A stretch of DNA of 7,214 nt, taken from assembly GCA_002420085.1 (NCBI GenBank), contig DIHI01000023.1:1537-8750 (forward strand). Direction: 5' to 3'. Position numbers and translations under genes: made by a program. Source of the DNA: Lysobacterales bacterium UBA5700 (GTDB taxonomy: Bacteria; Pseudomonadota; Gammaproteobacteria; Xanthomonadales; Xanthomonadaceae). The notes beneath the pieces were generated by a model. It had not been told where the DNA came from. It searched no databases and was given only the letters and a program-made list of their open reading frames with translations. Shown in pieces: positions 1-5,669 of this stretch; positions within the stretch are counted from its first letter, which is position 1, and every line of letters starts with the position of its first letter.

Positions 1-1361
1 AGGACGATCGCGCCTTCCGACAGCCGCTCCGGGCCATCGATCTGTTCGGACTCCCAGAACCCGACCCGCCCGACCCGCTCGGCGGCATCAAGAAACTGCT
101 GGGTCCGGCGCAGTTCACCGTTGATCTCAACCAGATCGTGGGTGCGGGCGCGAATGACGTTCTCCTGCTCGGCGACCACGCTGTCGAGCGCTTCCCGCAG
201 CATGCGCTCCTCGGCTGCGGTGGTTTCCAACGCCTTGAATGCCGTGCGCAGACGCTCGCCCAGCCGACGCAGGCTGGCCAGGACCAGGGCGCCTTCGAGC
301 GACACCATGTCTGCGGGTTCGGCATCCGGAACACGGCCGCCCAGTGCTTCGCGGGTGGCGGCTTCGATATAGCCGGTGACCCGGTCGGCTTCCCGTGCAA
401 TGGCTGCGCGGTAACGGGCACGCACGGCCAGCAAGGCCAGCAGGGAGCCGGCCAGCACCACCAGGGCCACGGCAATGCGATCGAAAACCGAGCCGAGCAG
501 GACGCGATCGGGGCGCATGACGGTGAGCGTCCAGCCGGTGGTTCCGGTGCGCGTCATCGACAGGATCGGGCGCGCCGCAGTTCGGCCCGGCCAGGGCGTG
601 GCCAACGGCCAGGCCATGTCCCGCTCGGGATGCCACTGCGCGAGTTTGTCGAGGCCGACGCCGGAGGATGCGGCGATGATGCGTCCGGAGCGATCGCTGA
701 GCACGAATTCGATGCCGGCATCCGGCAGGGCATTGCGCAGCCAGTTCTCCAGCACCAGCAGGGTCATCGAGCCCTGGACGATGCCGACCACCGCGCCATC
801 CGGGTCACGAATCGCATGCGAGATGCCGATCAGCAGATCATCACCGAATGCCCGCCCGACGAAGCCATCCGAAACATGGCTGCCATCACCGTCGATGGCA
901 CGGTGAAAATACTGGCGATCGGAAACATCGCTGTCCAGCCAGACGCTGCGTCCACTGACGGGGTCGATCCGCTCGGGAACACCGGCCAGCACCCGACCAT
1001 CGCGATCGGCGACCAGGGCGGTGATGAATTCCGGGCTGTAGGCGCGCAGCAAGGCCAGTTCGTCCGCCAGTACCGATTGCGTGACCGGCTCGGAGTACAC
1101 GGCGGACAGACGATCGGCCGTGGTTTCGATGCTGGCGGTGCTGCGGGCCAGCAGGCTTTCCAGCAGGTCGAACGTGGCCGAGCAGGCCAGTTCCAGCCGC
1201 GCCCGACCAGAATCCAGCTCGAATCGCACCGATACCGCGATCAGGCTGATGCCGAGCGCGGCCGCCGGAATCAGCAGCATGATCAGGGCCGGGCGCATCA
1301 GGATGTCCACCAGCGGTCGTGCCTGTACTGGCCGGGCTGTCTGCGGTGCGGCCACCGTCAT
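1..1361 (-). CDS. Membrane sensor with dCache-like periplasmic domain and PAS (C-terminus cut by window edge)
   Basis: The frame stays open from the ATG at 1361 to the left edge: 453 codons, no stop, so the protein is incomplete. A hydrophobic segment at residues about 24-44 and another at about 296-313 enclose a region of about 250 residues that should face the periplasm. That region resembles a double Cache fold: a strand-turn with DRDGRVLAG (119-127), the hallmark DRQYFHRAIDG (148-158), and a second subdomain with FVLSDRSGRIIAAS (219-232). After the second membrane segment comes a HAMP-like or coiled-coil helical linker (about 315-420), then what looks like the first strand of a PAS domain (FLDAAERVGRVGFWE, 423-437). 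The ATG overlaps the stop of the upstream EAL gene as ATGA, and GGAG lies 7 bases before it, so translation is probably coupled. The output domain is not visible; GGDEF, GGDEF-EAL or histidine kinase are all possible. The ligand is unknown. Architecture fairly sure, function inferred. Confidence 0.85.
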   Translation of the reverse strand, partial: MTVAAPQTARPVQARPLVDILMRPALIMLLIPAAALGISLIAVSVRFELDSGRARLELACSATFDLLESLLARSTASIETTADRLSAVYSEPVTQSVLADELALLRAYSPEFITALVADRDGRVLAGVPERIDPVSGRSVWLDSDVSDRQYFHRAIDGDGSHVSDGFVGRAFGDDLLIGISHAIRDPDGAVVGIVQGSMTLLVLENWLRNALPDAGIEFVLSDRSGRIIAASSGVGLDKLAQWHPERDMAWPLATPWPGRTAARPILSMTRTGTTGWTLTVMRPDRVLLGSVFDRIAVALVVLAGSLLALLAVRARYRAAIAREADRVTGYIEAATREALGGRVPDAEPADMVSLEGALVLASLRRLGERLRTAFKALETTAAEERMLREALDSVVAEQENVIRARTHDLVEINGELRRTQQFLDAAERVGRVGFWESEQIDGPERLSEGAIV

Positions 1362-3823
1362 GGTCGGGCTCCGGCCGTTGACCGTGAATCAGATGCACTG
1401 CCCGCAGTGGCCAGCATGCGTCGTTCGAGCCACTGGACGAAGACATCGAGGGTCATCGGCTTGGCGTAGACGAAACCCTGGATCGCGTCGCAGCCGATCT
1501 CGCGCAGCAGGGCGGCATCGGAGACCTTCTCGACACCCTCGGCAACCGTTGCGCAATCCAGTGTCCTGGCCAGAGCGACCACCATCTTGGCCATTCCCAG
1601 GCTGCGCGGGTCGGTGCGGATCCGCTCGACCAGGGAACGATCAATCTTGATGTGGGCGACCTCGATCCGGCTCAGGGTTTCGAGGTTGGAATAGCCGGTG
1701 CCGAAATCGTCGATGGCGAACACGAAACCCAGATCGCGGAATGCCGCGAGGGTTTCGATGATTTCCGGGGCATCCTGGAGCAGGGTGGATTCGGTTATTT
1801 CGATCACCAGTTCACTCGTCGATAGCCCCCTGGCTGCACAGATCCCGGCCAGCCAGGCGGGCAACTCGCGATCGGCCAATTGCTTGACCGAAACATTCAC
1901 CGACAGCCGTTCCAGTCGGATGCCGGCCGCGCGCGTGGCTGTCAGTGCAGCGATCGCTTCCGCCAATGCCCAGCGGCCCAGCGCGTGGATATCGCCGGAC
2001 TCCTCGGCCACCGGGATGAATTCGCCGGGCGGCACCGGGCCAAGCCCGGTCGGTGTCCAGCGCAGCAGGCATTCGGCGCCCAGGCAACGGCCATCCACGC
2101 ACGACACCACCGGTTGAAATGCCAGGGTCAACTCATCCCGTGCGATCGCCCCTGGCAGGCGGCCACGCATCATTCGCTCGCGCGCGGCTTCGATGCCCAT
2201 CGCCATGTCGTACACCCGCAAACGATGACCACCCTCGCGGCGGGCATGCTGGAGCGCCGTTTCGGCAGCGCGGACAAGTTCTTCCAGGGCGACCTCGGGC
2301 CAACTCTCGACCAGGCCGGCGCTCAGGGAGACATTGAACAGTCGAGCGGCAGGCAGTTTGATGGCATGCAGGTCGGCCAGGGCCGCTTCGGCGAGCCGTT
2401 CCGATGGCAGGTCCGACCGGCACTCGAAAAACACCAGGAAGGTGTCGCTCGACCGGCGACACATCAAGGCGGTCGGGAACAGGGTGCGCAGTCGTTGACC
2501 GATGCTGCGCAGCAGGCGATCGCCTTCGCCATCACCGAACAGGCCATTGACCACCCGCAGGCGATCGACGTTGAGGATCAGCAGCGCCCGGCGCGGCCCT
2601 TGGTTGCGCCCGAGCGCCGCGTCAGCGAGTCGCTCGAACACCGCAAACCGGTGCAATCCGGTCAACGGGTCGAGATAACGCTCGGTTCCGCCCTCCAGAT
2701 CGTCGATATCCTCGATCCGCACGAAGCCGATGCGGCCGGCATCGGTCTCGACATGCATGTGCGGCGCCAGCCGCAATCGCCGACCGCGAAAATCCGACAC
2801 CACGATCGGGGTGGCATCGAGATCGAAACGTTGCATCATGCCGTCAAGCCAGGGGACGCCCTCACGGCGGGATGTGGCGGTCAGGAATCCGGCCAGCCGC
2901 TCGGGCGTGACCGGCTCTTCGCCCTCGACCAGTCCGAAGGAGTGGCCGGCCTGGGGCGACAGGCGAATTCGCCCAGCGACCAGATCGAACTCGATCATCG
3001 CTCGGCGGTCGAACCCGACCGCCCGGCGCAGACCGGCCAGTTCGTCTTCGGCCGACCGCGCGACGGCAAAGGCCAGTGAGCCGAGCACCTGGCTGATCCG
3101 ACCATCAGGCTCGCGCTGGGCGTCCCCGGCGATCCGCACCGGGATGCGGAAACCGTGCTGTTCGGCCAGTTGTACCGCGAGCACGAAACCGATGCCCTCC
3201 TGCGCAGTGCGCTGCATCGCCGTCAGGATGCGCTCGCGCGAATCGCCGTCGAAGCGTTCGACGAAGCCGAGCGCATCGCATGTGCTGCCCGAGGCGTCGA
3301 TACCGAAACGCTGACTCAACTCCTCGGACCACCAGATCCGGTCGATCGTCGGCTGCCACAGCCAGACCCCGGCGCGCGCCTCGATCGGAACCAGGGGTGC
3401 AGGCCGCAGTTCGTCATCGGGCGAGAGAAAGTCATCGATGGCGAACTCTTCGGTGCGGAACTGGAGCACCGCGCCATGCGCATCACGACGTTCGACGGTC
3501 AGCCGGCAGGCAAGACGCCGATAGCGGCCATCGGCACAGCGGAACCGGTAGCCGAACTGGGTACTGTCGCAGCCCGGAGCATTGAGCCGCCCGAACTCGA
3601 CGAAGAAACGGGCGAGATCGGCGACCGCCACCCGCGCCGTCCAGAATTCGACATCGTCGATGGCATCCTGCTCGCCATGCCCGGTCAGGCGCAGCCAAGC
3701 CGGATCCCGATGCACGATTCCGCGCACCAGATCCCAGTGCGATACGGCCAGATCGTCGATTCGCGGCTCGTTTCCGGTCGAACTCAATCGATCACCCATT
3801 CTGACTGCGCGGCGCCCCCGCAT
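1358..3823 (-). CDS. PAS-containing protein with degenerate GGDEF and intact EAL domain; probable c-di-GMP phosphodiesterase
   Basis: This 821-residue protein has no signal peptide or membrane segment. Residues about 26-122 look like a PAS_3 fold (YRFRCADGRYRRLACR), about 150-258 a second PAS (GVWLWQP...WWSEELSQRFGI), and about 262-373 a divergent third. A GGDEF domain (about 383-540) begins with DPLTGLHRF, but the signature reads SSDTF at 458-462, a metal-binding Asp is Asn418, and no RxxD inhibitory site is seen, so cyclase activity is unlikely. The EAL domain (about 555-803) reads ECLLRW rather than EALxRW but keeps Glu584, Asn643, Glu675, Glu678, Asp705-Asp706 (DDFGTGYS), Lys726, Glu762 and Glu765. 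By family knowledge these suffice for hydrolysis of c-di-GMP to pGpG, perhaps with the GGDEF domain as a GTP sensor. An in-frame TGA lies four codons before the first ATG. A second ATG at 3799 is a possible start; neither has a good ribosome binding site. Confidence 0.93.
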   Translation of the reverse strand: MRGRRAVRMGDRLSSTGNEPRIDDLAVSHWDLVRGIVHRDPAWLRLTGHGEQDAIDDVEFWTARVAVADLARFFVEFGRLNAPGCDSTQFGYRFRCADGRYRRLACRLTVERRDAHGAVLQFRTEEFAIDDFLSPDDELRPAPLVPIEARAGVWLWQPTIDRIWWSEELSQRFGIDASGSTCDALGFVERFDGDSRERILTAMQRTAQEGIGFVLAVQLAEQHGFRIPVRIAGDAQREPDGRISQVLGSLAFAVARSAEDELAGLRRAVGFDRRAMIEFDLVAGRIRLSPQAGHSFGLVEGEEPVTPERLAGFLTATSRREGVPWLDGMMQRFDLDATPIVVSDFRGRRLRLAPHMHVETDAGRIGFVRIEDIDDLEGGTERYLDPLTGLHRFAVFERLADAALGRNQGPRRALLILNVDRLRVVNGLFGDGEGDRLLRSIGQRLRTLFPTALMCRRSSDTFLVFFECRSDLPSERLAEAALADLHAIKLPAARLFNVSLSAGLVESWPEVALEELVRAAETALQHARREGGHRLRVYDMAMGIEAARERMMRGRLPGAIARDELTLAFQPVVSCVDGRCLGAECLLRWTPTGLGPVPPGEFIPVAEESGDIHALGRWALAEAIAALTATRAAGIRLERLSVNVSVKQLADRELPAWLAGICAARGLSTSELVIEITESTLLQDAPEIIETLAAFRDLGFVFAIDDFGTGYSNLETLSRIEVAHIKIDRSLVERIRTDPRSLGMAKMVVALARTLDCATVAEGVEKVSDAALLREIGCDAIQGFVYAKPMTLDVFVQWLERRMLATAGSASDSRSTAGARP
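2438..2452 (-). other. Degenerate GGDEF signature (SSDTF) within the GGDEF/EAL protein
   Basis: The five codons encode Ser-Ser-Asp-Thr-Phe at residues 458-462 where active diguanylate cyclases have Gly-Gly-(Asp/Glu)-Glu-Phe. Both glycines and the catalytic acidic residue at position four are lost, while the acidic residue at position three remains. The place nine residues upstream, where an RxxD inhibitory site would start, reads FPTA. The domain is therefore expected to be regulatory rather than catalytic. Confidence 0.85.
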
Positions 3824-3831
3824 CGGGGGTG
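3813..3831. repeat. GC-rich inverted repeat with the first ATG of the EAL gene in its loop
   Basis: CCCCCG and CGGGGG flank the three bases of the ATG at 3821-3823. Allowing one G-T pair, the stem extends to 8 pairs with a 3-base loop. In mRNA starting upstream, the first start codon would sit in the loop of a stable hairpin. It is not followed by a run of T in either direction, so it is not a standard terminator. It may simply mean that the ATG at 3799 is used. Confidence 0.5.
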
Positions 3832-4116
3832 GTCAACCCTCAGCGACTCCGATCATCTCCGGCTCGGGCTCGATGGTCCGAACGGCCTGCCAAGCCGATC
3901 GTTGCCGGGCACCGACCACCGTATCGGCGAAGCCAAGCGCCGGCCGTTGCCGATCGGCCGTGCCGAGTCAGCCGCGAGCGGTGGTTTGGCACCCCGCGCT
4001 GAAGCCGGCAATCCGTTGTATCGATCGAAACGGAAAAAACTTGAGTGAACGGCCGCGATCGGTGGCGTTGCAACCGCCGTGACGCCCAGCGTGGCCGGTT
4101 GACGGCCGAGTGGCGC
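3824..4116. other. Intergenic region between sspB and the EAL gene; no confident element
   Basis: The 293 bases between the sspB stop and the EAL gene hold no convincing gene on either strand. On the minus strand a run of six T (4034-4039) lies about 80 bases after the sspB stop; the bases before it contain only weak dyads, so a Rho-independent terminator is possible but not convincing. A perfect 10-bp palindrome GCCGATCGGC lies at 3949-3958. I looked for a c-di-GMP (GEMM) riboswitch and found only a chance CCAAACC. No promoter hexamer pair stands out, so whether the EAL gene is read from sspAB or from its own promoter is open. Confidence 0.6.
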
Positions 4117-4527
4117 TCATTTGACCACGCGCAGTTTCGGCCCGGCCTTGGCGCCGTCCGGTCCGCCCGCCCCGTCCGGCGGCTCGGGCGTGGTCGGACC
4201 CATCTCGGGCGGCAACATCATGCCCTGGCCGGTCTCGTGGGCATAGATGGCCTCCACTGCCGCCACCGGCACCACTACGGTCTGGCTGACGCCGCCGAAC
4301 CGGGCATGGAAACGGATATCGACATTGCCCAATTCCAGATGAGCCACCGCACGCGCGGCGACATTGAGCACCACCTTGCCATCCTTGATCGCCGATGGCG
4401 GCACCTGCAATCCGGGCCGTTTGGCGTCGATCACCAGGTAGGGGGTCATGCCGTTGTCATCGATCCAGGCATGCATCGCCCGGATCAGGTACGGGCGATT
4501 GGAACTCATCACCGGCGGCGCGCTCAA
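4117..4527 (-). CDS. sspB: ClpXP protease specificity-enhancing factor SspB
   Basis: SspB is the adaptor that binds ssrA-tagged polypeptides from stalled ribosomes and hands them to ClpXP. The substrate-binding domain (about residues 8-110) matches my memory of E. coli SspB: RPYLIRAMHAWI, TPYLVID, GLQVP, LNVAARAV, LELGNVDIRFHARFGG, VPVAAVEAIYA. A Pro/Gly-rich flexible linker (about 105-131) follows, and the protein ends in LRVVK, the ClpX-binding tail known from E. coli. Length is 136 residues against 165 in E. coli; the difference is a shorter, less acidic linker. The chosen start is TTG at 4527, because a perfect AGGAGG lies 7 bases upstream; the ATG at 4509 (MSSNRPYL) has no such site. It lies 12 bases after sspA, so the two are co-transcribed. 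Confidence 0.96.
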   Translation of the reverse strand: MSAPPVMSSNRPYLIRAMHAWIDDNGMTPYLVIDAKRPGLQVPPSAIKDGKVVLNVAARAVAHLELGNVDIRFHARFGGVSQTVVVPVAAVEAIYAHETGQGMMLPPEMGPTTPEPPDGAGGPDGAKAGPKLRVVK

Positions 4528-4534
4528 GCCGGCC

Positions 4535-4540
4535 CCTCCT
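4535..4540 (-). promoter_or_regulatory. Ribosome binding site deciding a TTG start for sspB
   Basis: AGGAGG on the minus strand overlaps the last base of the sspA stop codon (TGA at 4542-4540) and stands 7 bases before TTG at 4527. The next in-frame ATG, at 4509, is 25 bases away from it. The overlap with the sspA stop suggests translational coupling. Confidence 0.75.
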
Positions 4541-5178
4541 CAGAACACGATGTCGTCGCGCAGCAGACGCTCGTCGGGCGTCAGGCTGCGGCCGAACGCC
4601 GGGTTGCGGAAGATCCGCTGACCATAATCATCGATCACCTTGGCCTCCTTCGGCAGATCGATCTGCAATGCCGGCAGGCGCCAGACGATCGGAGCGACGG
4701 CGCAGTCAGCCAGACTCATTTCGGTGTTCAGGAAGAACTTGGAGCTTTTGAACACCGGCAGGGCGCCCAGCAACTGCTCGCGCAGCCGCTTGCGGGCGGA
4801 ATCGGCCTGTGCCTTGGCACCATGCTGGATGGTCTGGACCAGGGGCACCCAATCGTGTTCGGTCCGCAACATGGCCAGGCGCAGGCGGGCCCTGGCCAAC
4901 GGATCGAGCGGCATCAGGGGTGGATGCGGATAACGCTCGTCGAGGTACTCGCTGACCACCGAGGCGGCGTACAGCACCAGTTCGCGATCGACCAGGGTCG
5001 GCACCGAGCGGTAGGGATTGAGTTCGATCAGTTCCTCGGGCGGGTTGTTGGTGTCGATCTGAATCAATTCATAGCTCACGCCCTTGGCGGCGAGAACCAG
5101 ACGGACCCGATGACAGACCACGCAATCACGAGCGGAAAAAAGACTGAGCGCGTTTCTGAGACGAAGGCTTGCGGCCAT
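4540..5178 (-). CDS. sspA: Stringent starvation protein A (RNA polymerase-associated, GST fold)
   Basis: SspA has a glutathione-S-transferase fold, associates with RNA polymerase and acts in stationary phase, acid and starvation responses. The product is 212 residues, the same length as E. coli SspA, and aligns without gaps at the N-terminus by memory: an N-terminal thioredoxin-like domain (about 10-83) with LSLF and SVPTLVDREL (cis-Pro60), the surface PHP patch at 84-86 in YPHPPLMP that is needed for function in E. coli, and a helical C-terminal domain (about 90-205) with DSARKRLREQLL, SLADC and WRLPAL. Residues 19-22 are CVVC, where E. coli has no Cys. The start at 5178 has AGGAGA 9 bases upstream. 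The frame is open further, to 5307, but that extension lies in the leader and includes the promoter. It heads an sspA-sspB operon. Confidence 0.97.
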   Translation of the reverse strand: MAASLRLRNALSLFSARDCVVCHRVRLVLAAKGVSYELIQIDTNNPPEELIELNPYRSVPTLVDRELVLYAASVVSEYLDERYPHPPLMPLDPLARARLRLAMLRTEHDWVPLVQTIQHGAKAQADSARKRLREQLLGALPVFKSSKFFLNTEMSLADCAVAPIVWRLPALQIDLPKEAKVIDDYGQRIFRNPAFGRSLTPDERLLRDDIVF

Positions 5179-5187
5179 CGATGGCTT

Positions 5188-5192
5188 CTCCT
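5188..5192 (-). promoter_or_regulatory. Ribosome binding site of sspA
   Basis: AGGAG on the minus strand ends 9 bases before the ATG at 5178. It decides for the 212-residue start over the upstream ATG at 5307, which would add 43 residues with no family match. Confidence 0.75.
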
Positions 5193-5248
5193 GAGCCGGG
5201 GATTCGGCAATGGGCCGGCGCGGCGATCGCGCCGACGGGCAATCGCCT

Positions 5249-5277
5249 ATTTTAGCAAAAGCACCGGCCAGACTGAA
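5249..5277 (-). promoter_or_regulatory. Probable sigma70-type promoter of sspAB
   Basis: On the minus strand the -10 element is TAAAAT (5249-5254, five of six consensus bases), preceded by TGC, an extended -10. Seventeen bases upstream is TTCAGT (5272-5277), a weak -35 with three of six matches. Directly upstream (about 5278-5304) lies a run rich in A and T, placed where an UP element would be. Transcription would begin near 5242 and leave a leader of about 64 bases. The AT-rich patch stands out in a GC-rich region. No experimental support; inference from sequence. Confidence 0.6.
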
Positions 5278-5380
5278 AGATTTTTCTTTATTGTTCTTTT
5301 TAATCAAGGCGTTACAGAAGAAAATGACACCCTGGAAAGCACTCCGTGCGGCCTGGATGACGGCAAACCGACCATCGGTC

Positions 5381-5424
5381 GGTCACCCAGGGGTCATCCA
5401 TCGGTCATGGTCCGGTCATCGCAC
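5381..5424 (+). repeat. Four direct repeats of GGTCA at exact 11-bp spacing
   Basis: GGTCA begins at 5381, 5392, 5403 and 5414; three of the four read GGTCAT. The 11-base units are GGTCACCCAGG, GGTCATCCATC, GGTCATGGTCC and GGTCATCGCAC. The preceding 11 bases (5370-5380, GACCATCGGTC) match the last unit at 7 of 11 positions and could be a degenerate fifth copy. An 11-bp direct repeat is the usual site layout of OmpR/PhoB-family response regulators, and GGTCAT differs from the TGTCAT core of the E. coli pho box by one base. The array lies about 140 bases upstream of the inferred sspA start and points away from it. The protein that binds is unknown. Confidence 0.65.
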
Positions 5425-5496
5425 TGGCAGGAACTCGACGCACGACGATCGGCCCACGCACCGACCCGGCCGGTCGCTCACCGGCACGGTCACACG

Positions 5497-5517
5497 GCCG
5501 TGGCGGCCGGCCACGGC
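5497..5517. repeat. Perfect 8-bp inverted repeat with 5-base spacer
   Basis: GCCGTGGC (5497-5504) and GCCACGGC (5510-5517) are perfect reverse complements around GGCCG. No run of T follows on either strand: on the minus strand the T5 run comes before the dyad, so it is not a standard terminator. It could be an operator for a dimeric regulator or just a structured part of the petC trailer. Confidence 0.5.
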
Positions 5518-5669
5518 ATCAAAAACAGCGGCCGGCAACCACAGCGAGATCGGGACGACATCGGCCGGCAGTCTGATCCGACGCCCTGCACGCAGGCGTG
5601 CTCAGCGGTCGGTCGGCGGCCCTGCGCTCGGTAGAACCCGACCGGCAGGCACGACCCGACCGGCGGGGC

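Larger units (their letters stand above)
5179..5669. other. Intergenic region between petC and sspA
   Basis: This 491-base gap holds no supported gene. Reading leftward from petC: two perfect copies of ACCCGACCGGC on the plus strand (5636-5646 and 5654-5664, 18 bases apart); a possible 7-bp stem between 5610-5616 and 5638-5644; a small dyad GCACGC/GCGTGC at 5588-5601; a T5 run on the minus strand at 5521-5525 preceded by a GC-rich stretch with only a weak 4-bp stem; a strong dyad at 5497-5517; the GGTCA array at 5381-5424; and an AT-rich island (about 5245-5335) carrying the sspA promoter. No clear Rho-independent terminator for the pet operon is visible. Confidence 0.7.

Noticed and set aside
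138..1469. 443-codon plus-strand open frame, opposite the sensor gene
   Set aside because: It is antisense to a reading frame with clear membrane segments, Cache and PAS signatures. Its own translation has biased low-information composition (Gln, His, Gly, Arg, Asp) typical of a GC-rich shadow.
1880..3079. 399-codon plus-strand open frame, opposite the GGDEF/EAL gene
   Set aside because: It lies wholly antisense to conserved GGDEF/EAL coding sequence, has no recognisable domain, and has shadow-like composition.
3930..4000. Possible c-di-GMP (GEMM) riboswitch before the EAL gene
   Set aside because: Only a short CCAAACC resembles the motif; the GNRA-loop stem and the conserved downstream GACGCAAAGCC part are missing.
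4034..4039. Run of six T on the minus strand as a Rho-independent terminator for sspB
   Set aside because: No stable GC-rich stem lies directly before it; only weak dyads are found, so I do not list it as a terminator.
5179..5307. 43-residue N-terminal extension of SspA from an upstream ATG
   Set aside because: The 212-residue start has a proper AGGAG and gives exactly the E. coli length; the extension overlaps the inferred promoter and has no family match.
5521..5525. T5 run on the minus strand as a terminator for petC
   Set aside because: The preceding bases form at best a 4-bp stem with a G-T pair, and the strong dyad nearby is on the downstream side.
4045..5634. 529-codon plus-strand open frame spanning sspB, sspA and the gap
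   Set aside because: It crosses two well-identified genes on the opposite strand and their intergenic regions, with no domain or plausible ribosome binding site.
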